The position numbers and the translations under genes are program-made. A stretch of 64,000 nucleotides of DNA, taken from Gonatopus flavifemur (Eukaryota > Arthropoda > Insecta > Hymenoptera > Dryinidae). Position 1 is the first letter of the stretch. Every line of letters begins with the position of its first letter. The notes beneath the pieces were generated by a model, which saw only the letters and a program-made list of their open reading frames with translations, had not been told where the DNA came from and did no database searches. This document shows positions 34,898 to 46,617 of the stretch, in pieces. The stretch is taken from positions 33,330,001 through 33,394,000 of the forward strand of contig JAFFJZ010000004.1 of the NCBI GenBank assembly GCA_018340375.1, in the 5' to 3' direction.

Positions 34898-35250
34898 GGA
34901 AATGTACACACGGGCCGCTACTGGCGCGGTACTGTTGCCAGAGTTGCCAGTACTGGCAAATCCAACCTTGCCCTTATGGGGCCAGTGGTTTGGACGGTAC
35001 TGGCAAGGAGTCGGAATGATAACATCATTTTACATAAGGGCCAGTAAAACATTTACCACCACGTCGGTAGCGATATTTGGTGTGTGCCTACTATGGTGGA
35101 ACTCTGGCATGGCAACAGAACCAATTGTTCTATCACATCTGGATGAGGAGTGGTAGAGGGTCAAAATAATACATCCTATGTAGGAATTCAGACCCGACCC
35201 AGTACTGGCACAGTGCTGGTAATAACAGATCCCCGGAGTTATATTTCAAG
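34898..35250. repeat. TGGC / 157-bp-core family, head region
   Basis: Contains GCCAGTACTGGC, GGAATGATAACATCATTTTA, GGGCCAGTAAAACATTTACC and GGTGGAACTCTGGCATGG, all shared with 11425-11620 and 60782-60925. Palindromic GCCAGTACTGGC words dominate. Confidence 0.7.
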
Positions 35251-35359
35251 TTAAAAAAAAAGAAATACATTGAATTTGAACTTTCAAAACTTTGTGAATC
35301 TATTTTTCTCTTCACCGTTGTCCAAGAAAAACGCTTTGGAAGTGGTTTCATGAAAATTC

Positions 35360-35430
35360 ACTGCGCACGGATTGAACCCGGGACCTGCGAGTGAGAAACA
35401 GAGTCTCTATCACATCAGCTAATCTCCGAG
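35360..35430 (-). tRNA. tRNA-like sequence, degenerate (tRNA relic or SINE head)
   Basis: On the minus strand TTAGCTGATGTGATAGAG (A-box-like, 35405-35422) is followed by a possible anticodon arm and by GGTCCCGGGTTCAATCC (B-box-like, 35369-35385). The 5' side does not pair with CGTGCGCA to form an acceptor stem, so it is not a functional tRNA as it stands. Most likely a tRNA-derived repeat or a pseudogene. Confidence 0.4.
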
Positions 35431-35490
35431 TTGACAACGGGCCACTTAAATTCCCATTTATTGCACCAATTCCCTTGAAGTCACGCAATT

Positions 35491-36125
35491 TACCATAGAC
35501 TCCGTAGTGAATCAAGATTCTACCAATACTGGTTCATTGTTCTCTATCGAACGTATTGAATGATCATACCAACTCTGTCTTGATACTGGCGCGACTCCGG
35601 CTCACTACAAAAATCAAGTTGCCAAGATCGTGATTTTAATGTCAATCGACTACCGATTCCGTAGTCAACCAGAGTCCCACCAATACTGGTACCATGTCGT
35701 CTATCGAACGTATTGAATCATAATACCAACTCTGACTCAATACTGGCGCGACTCCGGCTGACCACAACAGCCGAGTTGCCAAGATCATAATTGCAACATC
35801 AATCCACTATCGATTTCGTAGTCAGCCAGAGTCATATCATTACTGGCATATTGCCGTTTGTTGTACATATGGGATGATAATACCGACTCTGGCTGAATAC
35901 TGGCGCGGTACCGTTTCTCAAAATCCTGGATATTGTCCAGACAGTATTCATTTGATACTGACCCTATACCGTCTGTCCACGCGAGCCAATACCGTCTAAA
36001 ATTTTGCGAATGTTCGGCGATAGTTGTAAAACGGTAATGATTCTGAACAGGCACAGTTGTTTTTGCCGAACTTTGGCAAATACAACCTCGCCAGTACCAC
36101 GCCATTTGTCATAATGAATTGACAT
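35491..36125. repeat. TGGC family copy with 157-bp tandem core
   Basis: TACTGGCGCG recurs at intervals of exactly 157 bp (GCG at 35591, 35748 and 35905). Monomers share TATCGAACGTATTGAAT, ATACCAACTCTG and a GATT(C/T)CGTAGTC(A/G)ACCAGAGTC-type block. After about 2.7 monomers comes the tail (GGCACAGTTGTTTTTGCCGA, CTTTGGCAAATACAACC, CGCCAGTACC). Confidence 0.82.
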
Positions 36126-37116
36126 AATCGGGAGTGATTTTGGAACATTGTTTACCGTGTGGATTATTTGCACATTCTATGCGTGATCACATGCTTAGAT
36201 TGCTTGAAACAAGCTTGCACAAGCTCGGAATGTTTGAAAAGTGCTTGTGCTATTTGAGTACAATCGGTATCGGTATCGGTATCGGTTCAATAGTGAATTA
36301 CTGGTTGAACACACTTACTGACAATCATTCATTTTCAAAATAGTTTCCCAAATAGCACAAGAATTCTAAAAGAGTTCTTCATAAATATATTGTATTCATT
36401 ATGAGCTCCTTGAAAACTCCTGTACTTTTTGCGTTCTTATTGAAAATTTCGAGCAGGAAACTATTGGGGATAGTTAGGGTTGTAAGTAGTTTGAATGGTG
36501 TAAAAATACCATAAATGCTGATTATATCATATACTAACCTTGGTTACTTTCTTCATTGTCAGAATCTGTATCATCGACTGAAACTTTTTCGAGTTCACGA
36601 TATTTTTTCACTCTATTATAAGACATATTTGGGAATTCAAATCGACGATTTTACGTAGAACTACACTCTAAGAACACCCAAACCTCTGTGTGTGTCTGAT
36701 AAATGTACGAGAAAATTTGAATACGTCTAACGAGCGTGCATGGAGATTGCTGGCTCTTAGAATATATACATATATAAAAACAACCAGACATTGGTTTACA
36801 TGACTCGCGTGAACTCTGTTCATTATAATAATATTATTGGCAGAATATTGAAATAGCGGAGATTGGGTGTTGTAGTGAGCCAAAGCTACGCCAGAACAGA
36901 GCCAGAGTTGGAGGGAGTACGATATGTTAGGTAGAAAACAATGTGCCTGAACTAATGGGGGACTGACTGGCTTTGGAATCGGTTATCAACTTTCGTCAAA
37001 AGAAATCCCCGAATAAACATGCATCTGATAGTTCACCAAAGCTGCGCCATTAGGTAGCAAAAATGACCCGATTCATTTACCATATTAGGTGGGCGAAGAA
37101 GTGGCTATACTGATTC
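36126..37116. other. Intergenic; short (GGTATC)n only
   Basis: A (CGGTAT)n run lies at 36263-36286. Otherwise nothing recognised. Confidence 0.4.
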
Positions 37117-37625
37117 AGTTGATTACAAATTTCGTAGCCAATCAGTGCCATACCAATGCTGGCATATGGTCGGCTATCAAATCTATGAAATAGTAATCCG
37201 CACTCTGGCGCAGTACTGGCGTCGCTTTGGTTTACCTTAACAGCCGGATTACCATGGACATAATTTCAACGTAGTTCGAATACCGATTTTGTAGTTAGCC
37301 ATTGCCCTACCGATCCTGGCCCTTCATTGTCGATTGGATATATTGAATGATCATCCCACCTCTGGCACAATACTGGCGCGGCTCCGCTGCACTACGATCC
37401 GTGTATTTTCCGGCCAGTATTGATTCATTACTGGCCCAACACTGTCTGTCCACGCCAACCAATACCGTCTCAAGTCCGTCGAACATGTACAGCCAGTTGC
37501 AAAACAGTAATGGGCCTGAACAGGAACAGTTGTTCTTGCCGAAGTCTGGCAAATACAACCTTGCCAGTACTGGGCGATTTGTCAACTCCGGCAATTTCCA
37601 CATGGGAAGCTTCATGCAAATACCA
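37117..37625. repeat. TGGC family copy with 157-bp tandem core
   Basis: TACTGGC recurs at 37214 and 37371 (157 bp apart), followed by the tail GGAACAGTTGTTCTTGCCGA, GTCTGGCAAATACAACCTT, GCCAGTACTGGGC and TTTCCACATGGG. About 1.7 monomers are present. A 116-118 codon frame on each strand overlaps the tail; it is not maintained in other copies. Confidence 0.8.
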
Positions 37626-37876
37626 GACTTCCTCTCATTCAAAATCATGAAAATATCATACATTTCAGAAGAAAATCATTTCAGAAGGCACGAATAACAT
37701 AACGAAGATTACATCGGGGCCATTCTTCGAAATGTATGTAAAACCTAGCCTCAAAATCCAAAGGAAATCATTAATCATGCGCTTGTAGTGAATACCATTA
37801 CCAATCAAAGAAAAGACAATTCACAGTTATTTCTACCCTGTAATCTATGCGTATATGCAGATTTTATAGATGTCAA

Positions 37877-38115
37877 CCCTGTTGAAAACCCGATCAAGGT
37901 CCAACAAGGAACCAACTTGATTCCAGCTGGACCGATATGGTTCCAGTTGGACCAACTTGGTACCAGCTGGTGCTAGTTACAACCCTTGATGGTTGACCCA
38001 ACAACCAACATGGGACCAACTTGGTTGCAACTAGTGTTAGTTACAGCCGATGTCAACTAACTTAACAACCAATGTAGGATCAACTTAGTTCCAGCTAGAC
38101 TAACCTTATCCCAAT
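37877..38115. repeat. Word-built element (CCAACTTGGT / CCAGCTGG), class B left end
   Basis: Begins CCCTGTTGAAAACCCGATC, which matches the class B terminus. The core repeats CCAACTTGGT, CCAGCTGGACC and CTAGTTACA about ten times in both orientations. A right terminus is not found. Confidence 0.55.
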
Positions 38116-38461
38116 TGTACCAACTAAACTTGACTCATTTCAAGTGCACGAATATCAAAGGGATTTTGAAAAATCAACATCATGCAGATTTTCTCCACAC
38201 CAGGATTGATCAAAGAACAGTATCAAAACAATATCAACAAATATGAGTGTATTGTGAATGCAACCAGCCTGACGAACTGATAATCAATCGTGGAATCTGC
38301 CCAATTGCGAGATTTGAAGGAACGATATCCTTCAAATTAATCATAAATTGAAGGAGAATTTCGAAATGCCAGTGGGACAAAACTGTGACGCAATTTGATG
38401 AAAATGTCAAAACTTTGAATATATCGTACAGAAGTTCTGTTCTACTGGAATTTCCAAGATT

Positions 38462-38674
38462 CATCTGTGACTAGGTATACCAGGGTAGTACCAACCTCTA
38501 GGTGGACTCATATTAGGTAGTACCAGCCTGGGTAGCCTCGACCTGATCTCCTGTAGGTTTATCCCATGCAGCATGGTCCTACCTGACATGGTTCGACCAT
38601 GTAACCAAATTCCTACTGGTCTTACCCAGCATGGTCGAACTTAGCTGGAAACCAGCTGGGCTTTTCCTACAGGG
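38462..38674. repeat. Word-built element (CATGGTC / ACCAG), class B right end
   Basis: Ends CTTTTCCTACAGGG, the complement of a class B terminus (CCCTGTAGGAAAAG). The core repeats CATGGTC, GACCATG and AGGTAGTACC words. Confidence 0.5.
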
Positions 38675-38754
38675 AACAAATGCCTATGGTATTATGATTA
38701 GCGTCTGGGTGAGTAGAATGAATACATCTCAACTTTTCAAGACAGAACCTATAA

Positions 38755-39060
38755 AACTGCAAGAGATGAATTCTGAACGTGTACTTTGCGAACTATTTAT
38801 AAGAATTCATTTCAATCATTCTCTGAATTGAATTCTGATTCTATTCGAATACCGCTTTGGATATTTTTAGGCGGACAAAACGGATATTCTCTGAGTATTG
38901 CTTTTGAATACTCTGAGAATTCTCATAAGAGTTCTCAAAACAGTTCCAGCAGAATTTTTTATTTCAAATCAAATGAATTCTATGAGACTTCTTCACGAAT
39001 TTACTCAATGTGATTCTATTAGAATTGAAAAAATCGAATATATTCCGGATTCATATGAGA
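38755..39060. repeat. GAATTC-word region
   Basis: GAATTC, GAATTCT and AGAATTCTC words recur more than ten times. Frames of 66-98 codons across it are unrecognised and likely spurious. Confidence 0.4.
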
Positions 39061-39172
39061 CCTGTGTGTTGTTTGGGTCTGGAATGAATCTGATGAAGAA
39101 TGAAAATCAAATGGCCGAGAATTCTCTTTTCTTACACATCAGGAAAAATTTTCACATATGGAATGACCCTTT

Positions 39173-39472
39173 TACGTTCAGAAAAAGGGTTTAGTTGATT
39201 TTTAGACAGCTAGGAAATTTAGTCACTTTCAATAAAATCTTAGCTGAAACAAATGCAGATAAAAAATCAATACATTTTAGATCAATTATTGACAGATAAA
39301 AAAATTGAAAATGAATTTTGATTGATACAGACAAATTTTATTTGTCACAATTACATTCTCTGTTTTCACTGGATGAACTGTTTCATTCATATTCCAGACA
39401 ACTAGAGTTTTGTTCAGGTCAGTTGAAATTTAGCTGGGACAACTTAATTGCAGTTGCTTCTTTTTCAGTGTA
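39173..39472. mobile_element. Probable class A element
   Basis: The right end is CTTTTTCAGTGTA (complement TACACTGAAAAAG); the left end is a diverged TACGTTCAGAAAAAG. Core words include AGCTAGGAAATTTAG, CAACTAGAG, CAGTTGAAATTTAGCTGGG and CAACTTAATTG. Confidence 0.45.
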
Positions 39473-39539
39473 GATTTCCATGGAACTATATGATATCTCC
39501 AAACAATTCCCATGAATTGGTATTTGTGACGACGCAACC

Positions 39540-39682
39540 CTAATAAGAATAAATCTCTACATTTCTTCGCATTTTTCTAATTGTCCGAAATCTGACAGGA
39601 ATTAAGAGGAATGAAGAAGATCCTATCAGATTTCGGACGTTTTCAGAGAAATGTAGAGAAATGCAGAAATCATTCTTATTCA
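39540..39682. repeat. Fold-back repeat
   Basis: AATAAGAATAAATCTCTACA at the left is mirrored at 39650-39680, and GTCCGAAATCTGACAGG (39583) by CTATCAGATTTCGGAC (39624). Confidence 0.7.
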
Positions 39683-39813
39683 GGAAGATATTTTCCCATC
39701 ATCATCGCATACAAATAGAAATCTTCGAAGTAAATGTTGGAAATCCATCACGTCATGTAGAACTCACAGATTCCGATACTTTAGACAAGTGCTTGACTAT
39801 GAATAATTCCAAA

Positions 39814-39927
39814 ACGCCCCTAGTAACACATAATCTTCGTCAAACGTTCTGAGAATGTTTGCAGGACGTTTAAATATTCTAGGAACGTTCGGAGAATATT
39901 TTACGCACATTGGTGTTACTTGGGGCT
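39814..39927. repeat. Small fold-back (AACGTTC words)
   Basis: Left CGCCCCTAGTAACACATAAT, right (complement) AGCCCCAAGTAACACCAATG; centre words AAACGTTCTGAGAAT and GAACGTTCGGAGAAT. The word matches that of 34100-34570. Confidence 0.6.
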
Positions 39928-41164
39928 ACTGTGCGCTTTGAAATCTTGTTCTCCTTGTTTCATAAAACAGTACGAGAACGGAGTTTCTGCTGGTCGTAAA
40001 TTTTTCCTCCACTCTACACCTTTTTTCTTTCAACCCCTTATTTTCTTTGTAATCTCCCAAGTACGGAGCTGCTCTTTTGCTGCTGGCATGCCTAATCACT
40101 CCTTGAAGTTTCACCTCCGCGATAATTAGGGACTTGAACAGTGAAGAAAAAATTGAAAATCAAACAATTGAAAAGAACACTGTACGTTGGATGTACTCAT
40201 AGTTTATATTAAAGTGAACTTATGATAGTAGATTATTCCGTACATTCTCAACTACACAATCAGCGTTTTGCGAAGTTTCAAATACTTTAATTGTACTATG
40301 AAAGAAGAATGCCATAAGTTAAAGGGAGAGCATTACACTTTTCTGGACATTGGTTCATGAAAGTGAAGAAAAACTTCACCTTCAAGGATCAACGGACTGT
40401 CATTATATTCTCCATCGATCTTGATCTTAATACGAAAGTTTAAAATGGGATAAACGAACAATATAAATGTGAACAAAAAAAAGTTGCTCTCGAACATAGG
40501 TTTTATGTATCGAAATGACCACTTTCCCTTGATGAGTTCACTTTCCCAAATGTCCTAAAATTCCAATCTAACCAATCGTTTCCCTCCGCGACCTTCCTTT
40601 GCTAAAGGAATCACAACCATGTCTGGCCTTAAATGAGTTTATCTACTTGTTCTTATGTTCGCTCCGTTCAAATGCCATAGCCCGTCTTGATTAAAAGACT
40701 CGTCAACTGGAAGATAAGAAGTTGATTTTGAAGAGTGGATTTGTCTTTGAAATCTCCGCTATATAGAACTGTTGCCATTAATTCTTTTTGTTTATTAATA
40801 TTATTTGATAATAAAATTCATAGTGAAACAACTTACAAGTTATAAGGTGACTGAATCAACGATGTGAGTCGTTACTCAAAGCATCTCTTTGATCAACTGA
40901 ATTGTGTTTTGTGATATAATTGGTTTAATCACTTTGTGCAATTAGTTCCAGGCAGAGGGTCAACTGAAAAAGTGATCACGTTTTTCATAAGAATCTCTCA
41001 GTGCGCATGGAAGAAACCATTTGATTAGATTAACAGCTGTACTGCTAAACTTCCAACAACTGCATTGTTGCAAAGTGAATTGAAGCTAAATTTACAGCGG
41101 GACCTGTGAATTTACTACCGTACACCGTGCTACCAACCGATACAATTCAGCTGTTGGATTTATA
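39928..41164. other. Intergenic stretch, nothing recognised
   Basis: No coding-like frame or repeat recognised. Confidence 0.4.
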
Positions 41165-41686
41165 ATGACAGTAGTACTATTACACGATTACACGACTGAA
41201 CATTTTCCGGAAGAATTTCGATTGCGTGACATGGAAGCTTTCTCCAATAATTACATTAATTCGATCATTGAAATCTCAAATATGCGTAATTTCAAAGGTT
41301 TGAATTTAAAATTATTGAAATTTCAGTGGCAATTGTTGCTGTCTTTAATTGTAGAGAATTCAATGTACAAAGTATTTGAGAGGTATATGAAACTTCATAT
41401 AATCTTTGAAGACAATGTAGGGAATCCGATAGCATTGTTGTTGACCTGTGTGAGTAGAAATGGCTATTCCCGACTAGAAATCCATTCCCTAAACCTGGCC
41501 AGGTTAACTTCGACCTTGCTTGGATTATTTGACAAGGGATTGCAAAATTTTGGTCAGGGAGACTTCATTCAATTGGCTTTGAAGATCTCAGCTGAAATCT
41601 ATCGGCCAATTATTGTAACTTTTTACAGAAAATTTTTATGGAAGACTGAAGTGGGTACAATGAAGAGTTTCAAGTTGCTCGTTTGA
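41165..41686 (+). CDS. Unrecognised 173-codon open frame
   Basis: An ATG-initiated frame with a natural-looking residue mix (Leu-rich, few low-complexity runs), for instance HDYTTEHFPEEFRLRDMEAF near the start and KISAEIYRPIIVTFYRKFLW near the end. No signal peptide and no clear membrane segment. In the next frame a 78-codon open stretch (41683-41919, TTG start) follows with no gap and ends in a hydrophobic segment YFVLFMVLLIG, so a frameshifted longer protein is possible. I recognise no family. It is the only sizeable frame outside identified repeats with plausible composition, but chance is not excluded. Confidence 0.22.
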   Translation: MTVVLLHDYTTEHFPEEFRLRDMEAFSNNYINSIIEISNMRNFKGLNLKLLKFQWQLLLSLIVENSMYKVFERYMKLHIIFEDNVGNPIALLLTCVSRNGYSRLEIHSLNLARLTSTLLGLFDKGLQNFGQGDFIQLALKISAEIYRPIIVTFYRKFLWKTEVGTMKSFKLLV

Positions 41687-41919
41687 TTCTTGTAACGAAG
41701 AATATATCACATAGTTTGATAAAAAAACTACGGCAACTGATTGATAAATTTCAGTCGATGTTTTCAAGATCATTTCATCGAAACAAAAACTCAATAAGCG
41801 GTATGGCGTTACGAGAGCGAAAAATAGTGAAAGATATGAACAAATATCATCATTTTCAATATTTTGTTCTTTTCATGGTTCTATTAATAGGTGAGAATAT
41901 TTCGTCTGGTTCTGGATAA

Positions 41920-42331
41920 TAATGAACTCATCAAAGAACAATATGTCCTTGCAAAGCAGCTCTCGTTAAACCTCCATTGAAAACAGAAAGGAAATCGGTA
42001 AGAACTGTAACAATATTCAACAGGATTTCACATCCAAGAATAAAGGAATGCCCGAAGTTGCTATCAGTGGGTAGAGGGTTGCATATTAACCACTGCTGTT
42101 CGCATACTATACCTAAACAGCACATCAGCCCCTGATATATTCATAAAGAATTCCTCATGAATTCTCATGGTTCTCAAAGTGTTCATCATGAATTCATACT
42201 GATCTGTTGTGCCGTCTGGGCACGTCTCAATTCCGCAGTGGCAATAGAGGGTCCTGAAATGGTGTCACTGCAGTAGAAACCTCACGTTTTCTGTTTTCAT
42301 TGACAAGATCGTGCATCCATCAGTCTACTAG
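41920..42331. other. Intergenic stretch
   Basis: A few GAATTCATGA words near 42150-42195; otherwise nothing recognised. Confidence 0.35.
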
Positions 42332-42643
42332 TACACTGTCAGAAAAATCAGTACAAAATTTCGGATCAAAAATATAAATATATTTACATATGTTACTATT
42401 ACGAGATTTCGTATCACGGCCACATATGGCTATATCTTTTAATATCATAGTTACAAAATTTGGGATCAGTTTTGATACGAAATTTCATCTCATATTTTGT
42501 TACAAACTTTGATATCATTTTTTGATGCAACAGTTTTTGTTTTATTGAGAATTTTCTTGTATCAAGGATACATATTTTTTGAGAAATAAATTTCTTGGAA
42601 CATGACAAAATGTTGTTGGTAATAGTCATTATTTCTCTCAGTG
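42332..42643. mobile_element. Class A element (TTTGATACAAAATTT words)
   Basis: Left TACACTGTCAGAAAAATC; right (complement) CACTGAGAGAAATAATGAC, the same terminus as at 21471 and 22943. The core repeats TACAAAATTTGGGATC and TTTGATACGAAATTT-type words in both orientations. Confidence 0.72.
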
Positions 42644-43017
42644 AACCTACAAAAAAATGAACTGAATGGGTTTCAATTGTTTCCTCCATCAGAATCGATA
42701 GAATCCAATCGGTTCAATGGGATGTTCCAACCAGGGCATAAAACTGCGGGTTGACTGCCCATGTGAACATTTTTGAGCTCCGCCAATACTGATAATACAA
42801 TATAGTTTCACCCAATGTTGACAGGTAAGGCAACAATTTACAAATATTCAACGAATCTATTAAGATAATATGATATAAAACTTTATATGAGCAATCTACA
42901 AATATCAAATGTCAATTAATAACAGATAAAATGTTGCACCGAAGTCAACGAATTTCGATTGTCAACCTACCACCAATTCACAATTCTGGCAGACTGGGCT
43001 CTTGCTTTCTTCATCCT

Positions 43018-43457
43018 TCACTGTAAACAATTTTTATTGGAGATTTCACATACATGTATATGAAGTAATTAACACAAGAATGAATACGAAATTTTCCGTG
43101 AAAATCAAGGAAAATCCTCTGAATTCACAGGAAAAATCCCATAAAAACAGTAATTTCAATGTATTTTTCCATCTAGAAATTCCTTCTCTCCTATGAATAT
43201 GGAAGTTCCCTTTACATAGATACACCGAAAGAGTTTTATTTGACAAATCACCGTGGAATTCCAGTGATCGAAGAACAAGCAAAAATTCTTAGAAATATTA
43301 CTGTGCATTTTGTAAAATTGATAGAAAATATCACTTTCAACTGTTTCAAAAATCATTCATTTTTACAGGCTACACGGCAATTTTTTGAAGAATTTTCATT
43401 TGTCATTCGATTACTGTAATTTCACGGTAATTTTCATAACAACATTTCTTCAGTGTA
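43018..43457. mobile_element. Probable class A element (TTCCGTGAAAAT words)
   Basis: Left TCACTGTAAACAATTTTTAT; right TTTCTTCAGTGTA. Words TTTTCCGTGAAAATC, TCACCGTGGAATT and TTTCACGGTAATTTTC recur. An internal TACACGGCAATTTTTTG at 43372 may be the end of a second, smaller element (43372-43457). Confidence 0.5.
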
Positions 43458-45189
43458 TGGGAAAACGCCGAGTTTTTCTTACAGTGTTGGTCCAATATTG
43501 ACTGAACGATAGGTTCTGTGTGAAGTCAAAATCATTCAAAATGTGGTTGAATATTGCAACAAATGTTGATCTGATTCCGATTGGAATTAGTCTTCAATGT
43601 AGCGTTGAACATTGGTAATAGCACGGCCCAATATTGACATGCTCTTCGATTCTAACGTTTAATAGCTGGATTGAATCGTGGATCCTGTAGAAAAGTTTTC
43701 CTCATTCATTTCCATAAACTTGCCAAATTAACATGTTCTTTTTCATGCTTCGAGGGAAAAATAGGGAAAAGAACAAGTAAATTTGGCATGAACGAAGAAA
43801 ACTCTCCTAAGGGATTTTTTCAAGTCAACAATATCAGTTGATTTACAATTTGGGGTGATAACGAATTAACACAATATTAATAATTTATCTAATCATGACG
43901 TGAATAATTTATCATAAAAATTTTTCTTCTGTACCGCTGTATACACTGTTTTTGCAACGTTATTGATCGAGTGTTTTTCGCAAGTAATGAAGAACATATA
44001 CAAGGAATTCATATAGCTCAAATGATTCTCTTGAACAACAGTCAATCGTGACAGGTTACACCAGAGGGCTCCTATTGTTGAACCACATTGTGTATACTTC
44101 TCATAGCAAAATTCAGCGACAAAAGACACCGAGTTTTTTTGTAGATAAATGAGGGGAAAACAATGAAATCTCAAATCACATACATCGGAAATTTGTGAAA
44201 TGCGCATATTTCTATATATTTTTCACAGTTTCATCATCAGCGCAACATTGACAAACAAATTACTCAATTGTTTGCCAATGATGGTCTATTTCATCGTCAG
44301 TTTTTCATCAGTGATACAATTCCATTGGAAGGACATATTGATAAATCATAAAATAATGTTATTATCTCAGGTTTGCGCCATGCTTAGTTGCCAAGTCTTA
44401 GCCATACTTTATCTACGTCGCGCCATGCTAGCGCCAATGATGAATTTCTATATGGGTGGTTCTATCTCCAATCTATATGCACATAAGGCTCCTGGTCTTT
44501 CAAAAAACTCACTCAGTCATAAGCAGGCCTAGCGAGAAAAGTTCTATAACGTTTCAGAAACGTCATATCGATGTACTGAAAACGTGAAAACATCCAACGA
44601 TAGGTTTTCATCCACATTTTTCATACCACACTCTTAAAACGTCAAAGAACATGAAGACGTTACTCCAAGTAGGTATCCGCACCCTGTGAAAAATATTTCG
44701 TGGGAAGAAATTAATAATCGCACGTATGAATACGAGTTGTGTATATTTGACGATGGAAAACATTCTTTGTGAATACCCTTTAGTTGTAATCTGTTCCAAT
44801 TCTTTCTCGAAGTTTCGAATTTCCGTTTGTAAATTGTTCTCAATAATGAATTTCTCCGAAATTCTTCTTAACCATTGAGATTCATGCATTCCAATTCCTA
44901 TCAACTCCCAACATCTTTTACGATTCTATTCGAATTTTATTCCGTGTTACACAATTTCTATGCAATTGATTAGAACAGTTACATTATTTGGAATGGAAAT
45001 TACTAAATCTCTTGATTCACCCGAATGCACAGAGCTCTCAAATTAAATATTTGGTTGAACCAGCTAATTTTAAACATCAAATTGTATTTGTGTTCCCCCA
45101 GAGTATTCACTCATATTTAGAAATCGAATTCGTTCTCATTCAAATTCCCAATTCCCTTGGATGGATAATTTTTTACAGGGGAGACATCG
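43458..45189. other. Intergenic; CAATATTGA words and unrecognised frames
   Basis: CAATATTGA variants recur at 43490-43640, as at 4575-4690. Frames at 43893-44207 (minus), 44200-44532 (plus) and 44608-44904 (minus) have no recognisable motif. Confidence 0.35.
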
Positions 45190-45280
45190 CATCAGGGTTC
45201 CCACCAATCAGGGAAATCAGGGAAAAGTCAGGGAATCTATTTCCCATCTAAAAGTCAGGGAAATATCAGGGAATCCTGTG
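45190..45280. repeat. TCAGGGAA word array
   Basis: TCAGGGAA or CAGGGAAA occurs five times between 45208 and 45271 with irregular 7-24 bp spacing. Confidence 0.65.
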
Positions 45281-46065
45281 AGGAGAAACACAAATTTTTG
45301 ATTTTTTCATTTGAAAAGAAAACTTTTTCTTTCATAAGAAAACATTGGAGTAAATGATTCTCTTCCACACTTTTTTCAAAACAACCTAAATTTTCAGCAA
45401 TGTTCAAGAAACAAAATAGATATTCAAAGTAAAACAAAATTATGATGATTTATGAACTTTTCATGTCAATCGGAACAGGTGATTCACATTTTAAAAATAA
45501 TCATAAAAGGAAATGATATCGATGAGAAACACTGAGAAAAGAATTTGGTTACATGAAATAAATACATTTATTCGTCACTTAGTGAGAAATATTCATTTAC
45601 TGTCAACAAATATAGTAACTATTGACAAATATCACAGTTGGGACACGTAGGATCTATTTTATACAGCATTCAGAATGAAAAAACCACTCATTTTTATTTC
45701 ATATTAAGAATTCCATATTTCTTTCAAGTAACGAATGATTCTTATTCCATAACGAAGTGATTTGATATCTCTAACTTTTTCATAAGATAAATCACAGTTG
45801 AATATGAGTCCACATAAAATACAAATCATTCAAATCGAATTTGAGAAATAGTTGGATGTAAGTAATTAGTTTCCGATCAATACGAGATTTATTTTGCTGG
45901 CATGCAGATTTGTTAATAGTTAATGAATCTGATTTGTGACAAACATTATATAAGTTTGGCATGACTCTTCACATATGTGGATGTGGCGGTCTCAGTGTTG
46001 GCGCACGCGCGATAACCGTTATGTTAGCCACCACAACACGATAACACTTATAACACTTATAATTT
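45281..46065. other. Intergenic, with a lone class A-like end
   Basis: CACTGAGAAAAGAATTTGG at 45529 resembles a class A left end without a partner. AACAAATATAGTAACTATTG (45604) and TTGTTAATAGTTAATG (45911) share a word with 46631-46752. No gene. Confidence 0.35.
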
Positions 46066-46291
46066 CGCTGGTTAAAAAATCCATAGAATCTGACAGAATG
46101 AAATTGAATGGGATTTGGTCAGAACATTGCGCGGGACTCAATCAGATTCGGCGAGATTCGATCAGAATTACATTGAGAAAACATGTTCATCTAATTAAAT
46201 CTCATTGAAAATAGTTAAATAAGATTTGGTCGGAACATTGTGTGAGATTCAATGAGATTTGGCGAGAATCAGTGGATTTGTTTTACCAGGG
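46066..46291. mobile_element. Class B element (GAGATTTGGTCGGAACATTG words)
   Basis: Left CGCTGGTTAAAAAATCCATA; right (complement) CCCTGGTAAAACAAATCCAC. Core words such as GGATTTGGTCAGAACATTGC (46110) and AGATTTGGTCGGAACATTGT (46219) are near-identical, with AATCAGATTCGGCGAGATTC between. Confidence 0.68.
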
Positions 46292-46617
46292 TTACCTTTG
46301 AATCTATAATTTCTAATGATTCATATAGTTTTGAATGAGAAGAGGACTGTGTTGGGATAACAGCTTGTAATAACATCAATTAAAATCCACCATATGAAAC
46401 TATTAAGAGCCATTGTAGAATACCAGTTTCTGATATTCAACTGTTTTTTTAATTAAGGCTATTATGAACTATCATTTCGATACAGTTCCTGACTCAAAAC
46501 TATATAAACTAATAATAATCAGAACGGTAGAGTCAATAATAAATTATAGGTTCAAAACACTCATTCGAAACTATTCCCATTTACAATGGTTTTTTATTCT
46601 GAGAAAAGTATTTATTC

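Noticed and set aside
35491..37400. CRISPR-like regular repeats
   Set aside because: 157-bp tandem monomers without unique spacers in eukaryotic DNA; a satellite-like core.
37307..37697. Frames of 116-118 codons on both strands in the TGGC repeat tail
   Set aside because: Not conserved as open frames in the other copies of the repeat.
44200..44532. 110-codon hydrophobic plus-strand frame
   Set aside because: No family resemblance, AT-rich codons favour Phe/Ile/Leu by chance, and no supporting neighbours.
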